Shown here one piece after another: positions 36,177-45,156 of a stretch of 64,000 nt of DNA. Under the pieces are notes generated by a model. The model was not told the origin of the DNA, did not search any database, and was given only the letters and a program-made list of their open reading frames with translations. The DNA lies in the NCBI RefSeq assembly GCF_001969365.1, contig NZ_CP019312.1:2356001-2420000 (forward strand), written 5' to 3'. The position numbers and the translations under genes were made by a program. This DNA is from Tateyamaria omphalii. GTDB lineage: Bacteria > Pseudomonadota > Alphaproteobacteria > Rhodobacterales > Rhodobacteraceae. How positions within the stretch are numbered: the stretch's first letter is position 1; each line of letters begins with the position of its first letter.

Positions 36177-36664
36177 AGACCCACCTCTGACAGGATGAAA
36201 TCGGCGATGGATTTGGTGTCGTTCAGGTCGAACACCGGGCGGTCCATGGTCAGCGCGGTGTCGCTGGCGATGGCGCGGATCGTGGGATCTTCGGGAGCGA
36301 TCAGGGGGTTGCCCGTCTCGGACCGGTGCGCCTCGACCTTGGGGTGTGCGTCGCGTTTGTACCCTTCGACCAGCACCAGATCGACGGGGCTGAGCCGGGT
36401 CAGGAGGTGGTCGAGGGTGGGTTCGTCTTGGTCGCGTAATTCCTGCATCAGTGCCACCCGGTTGCGGGAGGACAGCAGCACCTCGGACGCACCCGCGACG
36501 CGGTGGCGGTGGCTGTCCTTGCCCGGGTGGTCGACGTCAAAGCTGTGATGGGCGTGTTTCACGGTCGAGACGGTGATGCCACGCCCGGTGATCTCGGTCA
36601 CGAGCCGTTCCATGAGGCCGGTCTTGCCTGCGTTTTTCCAGCCCACGACGCCGTAGATCTTCAT
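36173..36664 (-). CDS. mobB: Molybdopterin-guanine dinucleotide biosynthesis protein B
   Basis: The 163-residue P-loop protein has GWKNAGKTGLME (Walker A, residues 8-19), TVKHAHHSFDVDHPGKDSHRHRVAGA, and VLVEGYKRDAHPKVE, all MobB signatures. It binds GTP and assists MobA in forming the guanine dinucleotide form of molybdopterin. Four-base overlaps connect it with mobA upstream and the unknown gene downstream. Confidence 0.93.
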   Translation of the reverse strand: MKIYGVVGWKNAGKTGLMERLVTEITGRGITVSTVKHAHHSFDVDHPGKDSHRHRVAGASEVLLSSRNRVALMQELRDQDEPTLDHLLTRLSPVDLVLVEGYKRDAHPKVEAHRSETGNPLIAPEDPTIRAIASDTALTMDRPVFDLNDTKSIADFILSEVGL

Positions 36665-37275
36665 TGTATGTCCTTGGCCATAGTCTCTGCCCGCTTCAAA
36701 TCGTCGGGCGTGTTCACGTTGAAAAAGGCGGCCTCATCCGGGAAGAGCGCTGTGCGGCCATCATGTGTGTCGGTCCATAGGACCACCTTGCGCAGGCCGT
36801 CTTGCAATGCCGTGCGCAGGTCCTCGCGCAGGGCCACAGGCCAGAGGCCGAAGGTCGGGTGTCGGGCCTGTCCACGTTTGGGATCAGGCGTGGCGGCGAG
36901 GGCCAGGGGGTGCGCCATACCTTCGGTCGCGAGGTGCAGGCGTGGGACGAGGTCACAGGGGAAAAAAGGCGTGTCGGCGGCGGCGGTGACGATGGTGTCG
37001 GCCCCCAGGGTCGCGGCCCAGTCGAGGCCCGCGAGGACCCCTGCAAGGGGGCCTGCGAAGCCGTCGATGCTGTCGGGGAGGATGGGCAGGTTGAGGTCGG
37101 CAAAGCGGTCCGGGTCACCGTTGGCGTTCAGCGCGAGGCCCGCCACCTGGGGGCTGAGACGGTCGATCACGTGGTCGATCAGCCGCGTGTCACCCGCCCG
37201 CAGCAGCCCCTTGTCGCCGCCGCCCATGCGCGTGGCCTGCCCGCCCGCGAGGATCACGCCCAGAGGTGGGATCAT
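36661..37275 (-). CDS. mobA: Molybdenum cofactor guanylyltransferase MobA
   Basis: The 204-residue protein has the nucleotide-binding signature LAGGQATRMGGGDKGLL at the N-terminus, a conserved Asn (LNANGDPDRF), GPLAGVLAGL, and TAAADTPFFPCDLV (metal-binding Asp). It transfers GMP from GTP to molybdopterin. ATG 37275 overlaps the fdhD stop (ATGA). Confidence 0.93.
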   Translation of the reverse strand: MIPPLGVILAGGQATRMGGGDKGLLRAGDTRLIDHVIDRLSPQVAGLALNANGDPDRFADLNLPILPDSIDGFAGPLAGVLAGLDWAATLGADTIVTAAADTPFFPCDLVPRLHLATEGMAHPLALAATPDPKRGQARHPTFGLWPVALREDLRTALQDGLRKVVLWTDTHDGRTALFPDEAAFFNVNTPDDLKRAETMAKDIQ

Positions 37276-38159
37276 GCGGCGCCCTTGCGTCCGCTTTTGC
37301 GCGGCTCGTCGGTGATGCTGGCCGGGTCGGTGTCGCGGATCAGCCGTTCTTCTCCGCTGAGGCAGACAAAGCGTTGGCCGCGCATGCGTCCGATCAAGGT
37401 CAGACCGACCTCGCGTGCGATTTCGACGCCCCAAGCGGTGAAGCCGGAGCGGGAGGCGAGGACGGGGATGCCCATGAGAGCGGTCTTGATCACCATTTCG
37501 GAGGTGAGGCGGCCGGTGGTGTAAAGGATCTTGTCTGCCGGATCGGATCCGTTTTGCAGCATCCAGCCTGCGACCTTGTCGACCGCGTTGTGGCGGCCCA
37601 CGTCTTCCATATAGACCAGCGGTTGGGTCTGGTGGCATAGGACCGTGCCATGGATGGCCCCCGCTTCGAGGTAGAGCGACGGCGTGCGGTTGATGGCCGC
37701 CGAAAGGGCATAGAGCCATGACGTGCGGACCTCTGCGGCGGGCAGTTGCGCGTCCTCCAGCCCCTCCATCATGTCACCGAAGACCGTGCCGACGGCGCAG
37801 CCGCTGGTTCGGGTCTTTTTCTTCAGCTTGTCTTCGTGATTGGTGGGATTGGCCGTGCGGACGACGACGGTTTCAAGCTCTTCGTCATAATCCACGCGGG
37901 TGACCGTATCCGCATCCGTCAGCATCCGCTGGTTGCGCAGGAAGCCGAGCGCCAGATAGTCGGGGTAGTCACCAATGGTCATCGCCGTCACAATTTCCTG
38001 TGAATTCAGGTAGATGGTGAGGGGCCGTTCTTCGACCACGCTGATCTTTGTCTCGGCCCCGGTGTGGTCGTGGCCGGTCACCGCCCGCGTCAGGCGGGGC
38101 GCCGCGGGATCGGGTGCGATCAGGTATCCGGTCGTGTCGCTGTCACGTGCCAATTGCAT
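37272..38159 (-). CDS. fdhD: Formate dehydrogenase accessory sulfurtransferase FdhD, lacking the second CxxC cysteine
   Basis: The 295-residue protein has FdhD blocks EERPLTIYLN, TIGDYPDYLALGFL, VYMEDVGRHNAVDKVAG and LYTTGRLTSEMVIK. FdhD passes sulfur from IscS to the molybdenum cofactor of formate dehydrogenase through a conserved CxxC. Here C121 is present (TSGCAVGT) but position 124 is Gly. It heads the MoCo operon. Its ATG faces azlC across a 49-bp divergent gap. The formate dehydrogenase itself is not in the window. Confidence 0.92.
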   Translation of the reverse strand: MQLARDSDTTGYLIAPDPAAPRLTRAVTGHDHTGAETKISVVEERPLTIYLNSQEIVTAMTIGDYPDYLALGFLRNQRMLTDADTVTRVDYDEELETVVVRTANPTNHEDKLKKKTRTSGCAVGTVFGDMMEGLEDAQLPAAEVRTSWLYALSAAINRTPSLYLEAGAIHGTVLCHQTQPLVYMEDVGRHNAVDKVAGWMLQNGSDPADKILYTTGRLTSEMVIKTALMGIPVLASRSGFTAWGVEIAREVGLTLIGRMRGQRFVCLSGEERLIRDTDPASITDEPRKSGRKGAA

Positions 38160-38208
38160 CCTCCCCGGGCAGCGCCTACATCTTGCCGGACTACATTAAG
38201 GCCCCCTC

Positions 38209-38919
38209 ATGCCCATCACCACCACCAAATCCGCTTTTTGGGCGGGTGTGCGCGACGGCGCACCGTTTGTCTTCGTGGCTGGCCCGTTTGCCCTGCTCTT
38301 TGGCGTGCTCGCGACCGAGGCGGGGTTGAACGTGTTTGAGGTGATGACCTTTTCGCTGGTGGTTATTGCGGGGGCGGCGCAGTTTACGGCGTTGCAGGTG
38401 ATGGCAAATGACGCACCGACGGTGGTGGTGATCCTGTCGGCGCTGGCGGTGAATCTGCGGGTGGCAATGTATTCGGCGGCCCTGACCCCGTACCTGGGCC
38501 GCGCGCCGCTGTGGCAGCGGGTGTTTGCGGCCTACTTGCTGGTCGATCAGAGCTATGCCCTGAGCCATGCGAAGTTCGAGGCGGAGCCGGAATTGGGCGT
38601 GCCGCAGCGCATGGCCTACTATTTCGGCACCTGCATTCTGGTCCTGATCTTCTGGTTCTGGATGAGCTATCTGGGCGCGGCTGTGGGCACGCAGCTGCCG
38701 CAGGATCTGCCGCTGGATTTCGCGCTGCCCATCGCATTCCTGTCGATGGTGGCGCCGATGGTGCGGACGCTGCCGCACCTGATTGCCGCTGTTGTCGCTG
38801 TGGTCGTGGGGCTGCTGGCGGTGTCTGTCCCCTACTCACTGGGCCTGATCATCGCTGGAGCTGCGGGGATGATGGCCGGGGCGCAGGCGGAACTGATGCT
38901 CAAGGGACGGGAACCATGA
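38209..38919 (+). CDS. azlC: AzlC family branched-chain amino acid exporter, large subunit
   Basis: The 236-residue membrane protein starts AFWAGVRDGAPFVFVAGPFALLFGVLATEAGL, the AzlC hallmark, with FSLVVIAGAAQFTALQ and NLRVAMYSAALTPYLG. With AzlD it exports branched-chain amino acids or analogues such as azaleucine. Its stop overlaps the azlD start (ATGA). Confidence 0.9.
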   Translation: MPITTTKSAFWAGVRDGAPFVFVAGPFALLFGVLATEAGLNVFEVMTFSLVVIAGAAQFTALQVMANDAPTVVVILSALAVNLRVAMYSAALTPYLGRAPLWQRVFAAYLLVDQSYALSHAKFEAEPELGVPQRMAYYFGTCILVLIFWFWMSYLGAAVGTQLPQDLPLDFALPIAFLSMVAPMVRTLPHLIAAVVAVVVGLLAVSVPYSLGLIIAGAAGMMAGAQAELMLKGREP

Positions 38920-39236
38920 GTGACAGCGCGACCTTGTGGACGGTGATCATTGGGCTGGGCGTGGGCAGCTTTCTGTTGCGCTTTACCTTTCTGGGCTTTG
39001 TGGGCGACCGGCCCCTGCCCGCGTGGTTGCTGCGGCATCTGCGGTATACTGCCGTGGCGATCCTGCCGGCGCTCGTGGCGCCACTGGTCGTCTTTTCGGG
39101 CGAGAATGGCAGCACCGACATCAGCCGTGTCGTGGCGGCGCTGGCGACACTGGGCGTGGGCATGTGGACGCGCAACGTCTTTGCGGCCATTGGCGCGGGT
39201 GCCGCGACACTGGTTGTGCTGGTCTATGTGATCTGA
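38916..39236 (+). CDS. azlD: AzlD family transporter subunit
   Basis: The 106-residue protein has four predicted helices: LWTVIIGLGVGSFLLRFTFL, then LRYTAVAILPALVAPLVVF, SRVVAALATLGVGMW and AIGAGAATLVVLVYVI, the AzlD layout. It is the small partner of AzlC. The ATG overlaps the azlC stop. Confidence 0.88.
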   Translation: MSDSATLWTVIIGLGVGSFLLRFTFLGFVGDRPLPAWLLRHLRYTAVAILPALVAPLVVFSGENGSTDISRVVAALATLGVGMWTRNVFAAIGAGAATLVVLVYVI

Positions 39237-39263
39237 CGCCATGACGTCCCGCGACCGCGTGCG

Positions 39264-39869
39264 TCAGTCGGAAAGGACGATCCCCGCGACACCGTCCAGA
39301 ATGGTGCCTTCGTCATCTTCGTAATATTTGTCCTCGATCACGCCGGGGCGCGTGGCGATCTGCGCCATCAGCTTGGTCGGGAAATAGGTGACCTTGGTGT
39401 CCTCGAAACCCGGCACCTGCTGCAGCAGCATCGTCGTCGCATTCGTGCAAAAGGCGCGCGCGACGGGTCCGTTGCGTTTGGCCAGGCGCAAGGCGGTCTC
39501 GGCCTGTTCGGGCGTCACTTCCATTGTCTGGCTGACCACGTGAAAGGTGCTGCGGGCATGCGCGCTGCGATAACCCTGCAACACGGCGGGCGTCACGCCA
39601 TACAGCACATCCGCCTGTTCGGGCACGCGGTCGTTCACGAAAGAGCCTGCCGGGTCAAAGATCACCCGCTCGCTGCCGTTGATCAAAAGCGCGGAATGCG
39701 CCCCCGATCCGCTGCGGTTGCTGACCATGGTCATGACGGTGATGGTCGCGGGTCCCGGTGCGCGATAGGCAACCGAGGCGACCCGCTCGTCAGAGGCGTA
39801 AGGGATTTCCGGCGGCTGCGCACACCCGATCAGCACGCCGCACGCCACAAGGGCTGCAAACAACCGCAT
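39264..39869 (-). CDS. Lipoprotein, possibly permuted papain-like
   Basis: The 201-residue protein has a lipobox signal (LFAALVACGVLIGCAQPP). The mature part contains MVSNRSGSGAHSALLINGSERVIFDPAGSF and, about 80 residues later, ARAFCTNATTMLLQQ. A His before strand ALLI and a Cys at a helix start, in that order, fit circularly permuted NlpC/P60-like folds (YiiX/LRAT type); this is inference. It would face the periplasm. ATG 39869 is used. The gene is convergent with azlD. Confidence 0.65.
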   Translation of the reverse strand: MRLFAALVACGVLIGCAQPPEIPYASDERVASVAYRAPGPATITVMTMVSNRSGSGAHSALLINGSERVIFDPAGSFVNDRVPEQADVLYGVTPAVLQGYRSAHARSTFHVVSQTMEVTPEQAETALRLAKRNGPVARAFCTNATTMLLQQVPGFEDTKVTYFPTKLMAQIATRPGVIEDKYYEDDEGTILDGVAGIVLSD

Positions 39870-39913
39870 TCCCGGAACTCCCCCAGTCACAAACGCCTAG
39901 AAAAATGCGCGCC

Positions 39914-40048
39914 TTAAGAAATAAAGATCGCCATGCCGACAAGCAGGACAAGGATCACAACCACAGACCACGTGACCCATGACATGAACCCGTCAAAGGT
40001 CTTTTCCTGCGTTTCAACATCCATTTCGCCGATTTTATGGTCTGCCAT
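39914..40048 (-). CDS. aa3-type cytochrome c oxidase subunit IV
   Basis: A 44-codon ORF reads MADHKIGEMDVETQEKTFDG, then FMSWVTWSVVVILVLLVGMA and a short end. Charged N-terminus, single helix and the F-x-G-F-x-x-W pattern are characteristic of the alphaproteobacterial aa3 oxidase subunit IV. AAGGGACG precedes the ATG. Its role is accessory in the terminal oxidase. The rest of the oxidase is elsewhere. Confidence 0.88.
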   Translation of the reverse strand: MADHKIGEMDVETQEKTFDGFMSWVTWSVVVILVLLVGMAIFIS

Positions 40049-40126
40049 AACACGTCCCTTTCGTATTCGCTTGCCCGCGCCATACCGCATCTTTTGCGGG
40101 CTGTCACTGCGTCTTTGCGGCGCGTT

Positions 40127-40585
40127 TCACTCGTCTTCGAGATCCTGCGCAAGCCGAAAGCCGATGCGGCGCGGTTCGGCCTGTTCCACCGCTTTGGGAA
40201 GCGCGCGCAGCATCACGTTCAACTGGCTCACATGCTGGATGGCCTGCGTCTTGGCCCCGGCAGGATCCGAGCCATAGAAGGTCACGATGTCGGGCGGAAA
40301 ATATCCCATCCCCTCGATTCGCAACACGCCTGCGTCGCCGCCGGTAAAGCCCAACGCCACCTCGTGTTCGTTATCAAGGCTTTCTTCGAAATTCTTGAGG
40401 TAGAGAATGATCCGCTCATAGGCCCATTGCGCCGGGCTTTTCTGTTCTGCCGGGGTTTTGGACACACCCTTGGGCACGGGCTGATCCGCGGCGTTGCGCA
40501 CGCCCGGTTCGCAATGCACCTCATGCGCGCGGGGCAGCGCGTCGGCCTCGACCGCTTCGGCTGCTGTCTTGATGTCGTCGTTCAT
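40127..40585 (-). CDS. Conserved hypothetical protein (DUF6173-like)
   Basis: The 152-residue soluble protein contains SPAQWAYERIILYLKNFEESLDNEHEVALGFTGGDAGVLRIEGMGYFPPDIVTFYGSDPAGAKTQAIQHVSQLNVML. I recall this pattern as the Rhodobacterales DUF6173 family; the assignment is from memory. It has no catalytic motif or signal. It follows the MBL hydrolase gene in the same direction with a 24-bp gap. Confidence 0.7.
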   Translation of the reverse strand: MNDDIKTAAEAVEADALPRAHEVHCEPGVRNAADQPVPKGVSKTPAEQKSPAQWAYERIILYLKNFEESLDNEHEVALGFTGGDAGVLRIEGMGYFPPDIVTFYGSDPAGAKTQAIQHVSQLNVMLRALPKAVEQAEPRRIGFRLAQDLEDE

Positions 40586-40609
40586 GGCGTTGCCTCTGTA
40601 TCCGGGGCC

Positions 40610-41656
40610 CTATTCGACGCGCTGGTAGATCCATGCGCCATCATCGCGTTTGGTACGGGTCGCCCGCCCCTCTTGGTAAAGGTGCGACAGATGCGCCACG
40701 GCTTCAACCAGCGCGAGGCCATATTCCCCGTCTCCAATGGTCCGTTTGAAAAGCGGGGCAAAGCATTCGGAGGCCGCCTTGGGCGTGTCGATGTATTCCA
40801 TCAGCCGTTTGAGCGCGCCATGGTGGTTGTCGATCAACTGGCGCATCCGCGTCGGCAGGCCGGTGAAGGGCAGCTTGTGCCCGCCAAGGACAAGGTGGTC
40901 GTCCTGCGCCAGCAGGCGCAGCCGTTCGCACGCCTCCAACCAGTCGCCGATGGGGTCGGCCATGGGTTCGGTGGCATAGACGCCAACGTTCGGGCTGATC
41001 GACGGCAGGATCTGATCGCCCGACAGGACGATATTGTCGTTCCGGCTCCAGAACGTCGCGTGTTCGGGGGCATGACCGTTGCCGATGTGGATGTCCCATG
41101 TGCGCCCGCCCATGGTGATCGTGTCGCCCTGCTTGATCCGGGTATAGCCCAGCGGCATGGGGGCCACGATGTCACCAAAGTTGAAGGGGCGTTCGGTCGC
41201 GCGCTGGTCGTATATGGCCTTGTCCATCCCGGCGCTGCGGTAGAAGGCGAGCGTTTCCTCGGTCGGGGTTTCCTGCACATCCAGCGTCAGCATCCGGGCA
41301 AAGAGCCACGCGGTGCGCGTGGTGATCAGTTCTGCGCCAAAGTCGGATTGCAGCCACCCGGCCAGGCCCACGTGATCGGGATGGTGATGGGTGACGATGA
41401 CGCGGGTGATGGGCTTGCCGCCCAAGGGGCCATCCATCAGCGATTGCCAGATGGCTTTCGTCTTCTTCGACGCAAAGCCCGTGTCGATCACCGTCCAGCC
41501 GTCGCCATCGTCCAGCGCATAGACGTTCACATGGTCCAGCTTCATCGGCAGCGGCAGCCGCATCCACAGGATGCCGGGGGCCACTTCCGTTGCGGTTCCG
41601 TGCTCCGGTGGCTCCGCCCATGGGTATCGCAATCCGGTGGGCGGGTCGTCTTTCAT
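40610..41656 (-). CDS. MBL-fold metallo-hydrolase
   Basis: The 348-residue protein has the metal motif THHHPDHVG (VIVTHHHPDHVGLAG), GNGHAPEHATFW, LSGDQILPSIS and LVLGGHKLPFTG, so the dinuclear metal site is intact. A C-terminal helical extension (DNHHGALKRLMEYI onward) is like LACTB2/flavin-free MBL hydrolases. Substrate is unknown; thioester hydrolysis would suit the coupled acyl-CoA dehydrogenase. Its start overlaps that gene's stop (TGATG). Confidence 0.85.
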   Translation of the reverse strand: MKDDPPTGLRYPWAEPPEHGTATEVAPGILWMRLPLPMKLDHVNVYALDDGDGWTVIDTGFASKKTKAIWQSLMDGPLGGKPITRVIVTHHHPDHVGLAGWLQSDFGAELITTRTAWLFARMLTLDVQETPTEETLAFYRSAGMDKAIYDQRATERPFNFGDIVAPMPLGYTRIKQGDTITMGGRTWDIHIGNGHAPEHATFWSRNDNIVLSGDQILPSISPNVGVYATEPMADPIGDWLEACERLRLLAQDDHLVLGGHKLPFTGLPTRMRQLIDNHHGALKRLMEYIDTPKAASECFAPLFKRTIGDGEYGLALVEAVAHLSHLYQEGRATRTKRDDGAWIYQRVE

Positions 41657-43362
41657 CAGGCGGCGAACTCTTCCGGTGTCAGTGCATAGACGTCGTAGTC
41701 GCCCGCATGCGCCTGCGCAAGCAGGCTGTCATGTTCGGGCAGGAGCCGCTGGATGTAGAAGCGCGCCACCTTTTCATGCGCCCCGCCCTGGTCATTGAGG
41801 GCCGAGGCAAGGTGGATATGCCCGCCCAGCACGCGCGCGAACGCCCGCAAGTAGGGCACGGCGCCGGCAAAGCGGACGCGGTGGTTTTGCGCGATCATCC
41901 ATTCGGTCGTCTCACGCAGGGTCTCGCTCGCCTGCCAGACGGCTTCGGCCATCTTGGGGAAGGTCGAGCGGGCCGCTTCGGCTGCCGCCTCGATCTCGTC
42001 AAAGATGCGGGCGGCCGCCTCGCCCCCGTCCATCATCTTGCGCGCGACAAGGTCCATCGCCTGAATGCCGTTGGTGCCTTCGTAGATGGTCGTCACCCGC
42101 ACATCGCGGGCGTACTGCGCCGCGCCCGTTTCCTCGACAAAGCCCATGCCGCCATGGACCTGGATGCCCATGCCTGCGACCTCATTGCCGATGTCCGTGC
42201 CGAACGCCTTGGCGATGGGCGTCAGCAGGGCCGCGCGGGACTTCCACGTGGCGTCGTCCGTGGCCGTGGTCATGTCGATGGCGACCGCACACATCAGCGC
42301 GATGCCGCGGGCCGCGTAGGTTTCGGCGCGCATGGTCATCAGCATCCGGCGCACATCGGCGTGGTCGATGATGGTGCCGGTGTCGCCCTCGGTCTTGCCC
42401 TGCTTACGATCCAGCGCGTAGCCGAGCGCATGTTGGTAGGCGCCTTCGGCGGCCCCTACGCCCTGCCCGCCGACGCCAAGGCGCGCGTTGTTCATCATGG
42501 TGAACATCGCCGCCATGCCGCCGCCTTCGGGGCCGACCATCCAGCCCTTGGCACCGTCATATTGCATCACGCAGGTGGGCGAACCGTGCAGGCCCATCTT
42601 ATGTTCAAGGCTCACCACTTTCAGCGTGTTCGCAACACCCGCATTGCCGTTGTCGTCCGGCAGGTTGCGCGGCACCAGAAACAGCGAAATCCCCTTGGTC
42701 CCCACAGGCGCCCCCGGCAGGCGGGCCAGCACCAGGTGGCACACGTTGTCGGTAAAGTCGTTGTCGCCCCACGAGATGTAGATCTTCTGCCCTGTGATTG
42801 CATAGGTGCCGTCACCGTTGTCCTCGGCCTTGGACGACAGCGCCCCCACGTCCGATCCGGCTTGAGGCTCGGTCAGGTTCATGGTGCCGGTCCACTCGCC
42901 CGAGATCAGCTTGGGCAGGTACAGGTCCTTGATGGCGTCGCTGGCGTGGTGTTCCAGCGCCTCAATCTGCCCTTGGGTCATCAGGGGCGCCAGTTGCAGC
43001 GACAGGCAGGCCGCCGACATCATCTCGTTCACCGCCGTCGTGACGGTCATGGGCAGGCCCATGCCGCCATATTCGGGGTCCGCAGCGATGCCGACCCAAC
43101 CGCCTTCGGCAATGGCCTTGTAGCCTTCGGCATAGCCGGGCGACGTGCGCACGACGCCATTCTCCAGATGCGCGGGGTGCAAGTCCCCGGCGCGCTGCAA
43201 CGGCGCAATCACATCTTCGCAGAGCTTGCCCGCTTCCGTCAGGATCGCCGTCGTCACGTCGGGTGTTGCGTCGGCAAACCGCTCGGTCGCCACGACCTGG
43301 TCCAGCCCCACCACATGGTCAAAGAGAAAGGTGTAGTCATCAACGGGGGCGCGATACGGCAT
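41656..43362 (-). CDS. Acyl-CoA dehydrogenase (large, DmdC-like)
   Basis: The 568-residue flavoprotein starts MPYRAPVDDYTFLFDHVVG, which is typical of the large acyl-CoA dehydrogenases that include DmdC (3-methylmercaptopropionyl-CoA dehydrogenase). TMNLTEPQAGSDVGAL contacts FAD, and the catalytic Glu is in TIYEGTNGIQAMDL. A C-terminal extension (about 470-568) is the Acyl-CoA_dh_C domain. Electrons go to ETF and the ETF-QO at 28.8 kb. DMSP use is possible but unproven, because several paralogues exist in these bacteria. Confidence 0.88.
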   Translation of the reverse strand: MPYRAPVDDYTFLFDHVVGLDQVVATERFADATPDVTTAILTEAGKLCEDVIAPLQRAGDLHPAHLENGVVRTSPGYAEGYKAIAEGGWVGIAADPEYGGMGLPMTVTTAVNEMMSAACLSLQLAPLMTQGQIEALEHHASDAIKDLYLPKLISGEWTGTMNLTEPQAGSDVGALSSKAEDNGDGTYAITGQKIYISWGDNDFTDNVCHLVLARLPGAPVGTKGISLFLVPRNLPDDNGNAGVANTLKVVSLEHKMGLHGSPTCVMQYDGAKGWMVGPEGGGMAAMFTMMNNARLGVGGQGVGAAEGAYQHALGYALDRKQGKTEGDTGTIIDHADVRRMLMTMRAETYAARGIALMCAVAIDMTTATDDATWKSRAALLTPIAKAFGTDIGNEVAGMGIQVHGGMGFVEETGAAQYARDVRVTTIYEGTNGIQAMDLVARKMMDGGEAAARIFDEIEAAAEAARSTFPKMAEAVWQASETLRETTEWMIAQNHRVRFAGAVPYLRAFARVLGGHIHLASALNDQGGAHEKVARFYIQRLLPEHDSLLAQAHAGDYDVYALTPEEFAA

Positions 43363-43497
43363 GGGTCAGCTCCGGATATCAATGTCTTGGCAAGCGGCCC
43401 GAGGGCGCTTAAACGGGCGTGTCTGAAATCATAGATGCGGCGCGGGGCGGCATATCGCAACTCGAACGCGGCGTCACGGGACCGTAGATCAGCAACG

Positions 43498-44433
43498 ATG
43501 TCCAATATTGAAACAGCCCGTCTTGCGCCCGACGCCACCGGCATCGCCGAGGCGGCGCGGCTCTTGGGCGCGGGGGGCCTCGTGTCCTTCCCGACGGAAA
43601 CGGTCTATGGCCTTGGGGGCGACGCCCGCAACGGCACTGCGGTTGCGCGCATCTTCGAGGCAAAGGGGCGGCCCAGCTTCAACCCGCTGATCGTGCATGT
43701 GCCGGACCTCGACACGGCAGAGCGCTACGCGGACATATCCGGCGCGCTGAAGACCCTCGCACGGCGGTTCTGGCCCGGCCCGCTGACACTGGTGGCGCCA
43801 TTGAAAACCGGGCACGGGCTGTCGCCACTGGTGACGGCGGGCCTTGAAACACTGGCCATCCGCGTGCCATCACACCCGGTCGCGCAAGACGTGCTGCGGG
43901 CGTTCGGAGGGCCGGTGGCGGCGCCATCGGCGAACCCGTCGGGGCGGATCAGCCCTACGACCGCGGCGCATGTCATGGCCGGGCTGCACGGCAAGATCGA
44001 GGCGGTGCTGGACGCGGGCGCCTGCCCGGTCGGACTGGAATCCACCATCGTGGGGGCCGCACCGCTGGCACTGTTGCGTCCCGGTGGCCTTGCGCAGGAA
44101 GACATCGAGGCCGCCGTTGGACCGCTCGAACATGCAGGGGACGCGATCACCGCACCCGGACAGATGCTGTCGCATTACGCGCCCGACGCCACCGTCCGGC
44201 TGAACGCGAATTGCGCCAATCCGGGCGAGGTGCTGCTGGGCTTTGGGCCGATGCAGTCGGACCTGAACCTGTCGGTCGCGGGCGATCTGGTGGAAGCAGC
44301 GGCAAACCTCTTTGACCACCTGCACATGCTGGATGCCACGGGCTACCCCATTGCAGTGGCCCCGATCCCGAATTGTGGGCTGGGTCAGGCGATCAACGAC
44401 CGGTTGAGACGCGCTGCCGCCCCGCGCGGCTAG
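43498..44433 (+). CDS. tsaC: L-threonylcarbamoyladenylate synthase (Sua5/YrdC/YciO)
   Basis: The 311-residue protein has the YrdC domain ([66 protein letters not shown]) and a C-terminal Sua5 domain ([12 protein letters not shown]). It makes threonylcarbamoyl-AMP for the t6A37 tRNA modification. ATG 43498 gives the family N-terminus. Its stop shares CTAG with the convergent yqgE stop. Confidence 0.92.
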   Translation: MSNIETARLAPDATGIAEAARLLGAGGLVSFPTETVYGLGGDARNGTAVARIFEAKGRPSFNPLIVHVPDLDTAERYADISGALKTLARRFWPGPLTLVAPLKTGHGLSPLVTAGLETLAIRVPSHPVAQDVLRAFGGPVAAPSANPSGRISPTTAAHVMAGLHGKIEAVLDAGACPVGLESTIVGAAPLALLRPGGLAQEDIEAAVGPLEHAGDAITAPGQMLSHYAPDATVRLNANCANPGEVLLGFGPMQSDLNLSVAGDLVEAAANLFDHLHMLDATGYPIAVAPIPNCGLGQAINDRLRRAAAPRG

Positions 44434-45017
44434 GCGCGCCCGGCCTCGCCCGACAGCCCCAGCGGATCAATCCCAAGCGCATTCAGCGCCTTGATCCATT
44501 TCGACGTATCGCCCGTGCCAAACACAAGCTGCGGCGTGGCGCCCACGGTCAGCCAGCCATTGCGGGCAATCTCGCCCTCCAACTGGCCCGGCCCCCAGCC
44601 GGCATAGCCCAGCATCACAAGCGCGCGTTCCGGCCCCTCGCCGGTGGCAATATCCTCAAGCACATCCTGCGTGGCCGTCATGCCGAAGGCCCCGACCTCA
44701 AGCGTTTGCAGGCGCGAGGTATAATCGGCCCCGTGCAGCACGAAACCGCGCTGCGTCTCAACCGGGCCACCAAAATGCACGGGATGAGTGCGGGCAGGCG
44801 TGCTGCCCTTGATGTCGAGCTGGTCCAGCAACTCGCCCAAATTCATGTCAACCGCAGGCTTGTTTACGATCAGGCCCATGGCGCCATCTTCGCCATGCGC
44901 GCACATAAACACCACCGACCGGTCAAAGCGCGGATCGCCCATGCCCGGCATGGCGACCAAAAGCTGCCCGGTCAGGTCCAGGGTCATGGCCCCCATTATC
45001 GTCTGTTCCTGTGTCAT
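44430..45017 (-). CDS. YqgE/AlgH family protein
   Basis: The 195-residue protein contains [40 protein letters not shown], then [15 protein letters not shown] and [21 protein letters not shown], defining YqgE/AlgH. It was proposed as a transcriptional regulator in Pseudomonas, but its biochemical role is unsettled. ATG 45017 is the longest start; 44996 or 44987 would also fit. Confidence 0.9.
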   Translation of the reverse strand: MTQEQTIMGAMTLDLTGQLLVAMPGMGDPRFDRSVVFMCAHGEDGAMGLIVNKPAVDMNLGELLDQLDIKGSTPARTHPVHFGGPVETQRGFVLHGADYTSRLQTLEVGAFGMTATQDVLEDIATGEGPERALVMLGYAGWGPGQLEGEIARNGWLTVGATPQLVFGTGDTSKWIKALNALGIDPLGLSGEAGRA

Positions 45018-45054
45018 CTACACATAACATGGCGTGGCGGCCCGGTCAGAGCAA

Positions 45055-45073
45055 CCTGCGGATGTGCCGCAGG
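45055..45073. promoter_or_regulatory. Inverted repeat between yqgE and the DsbD-like gene
   Basis: CCTGCGG - ATGTG - CCGCAGG is a perfect 7-bp dyad in the divergent intergenic gap, 84 bp before the DsbD-like start. No T-run follows, so an operator is more likely than a terminator. Confidence 0.4.
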
Positions 45074-45156
45074 CAAGCCATCGCGCACCATTTCGTTACA
45101 GCAAGTTGACCGGGACGTGACTTGGCTTCGCGCTTGCGACCCTGCATTTAGAGGGA

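Noticed and set aside
41590..43434. 614-codon open frame antisense to the acyl-CoA dehydrogenase
   Set aside because: It is a shadow of a well-supported gene, with no start signal or recognisable domain.
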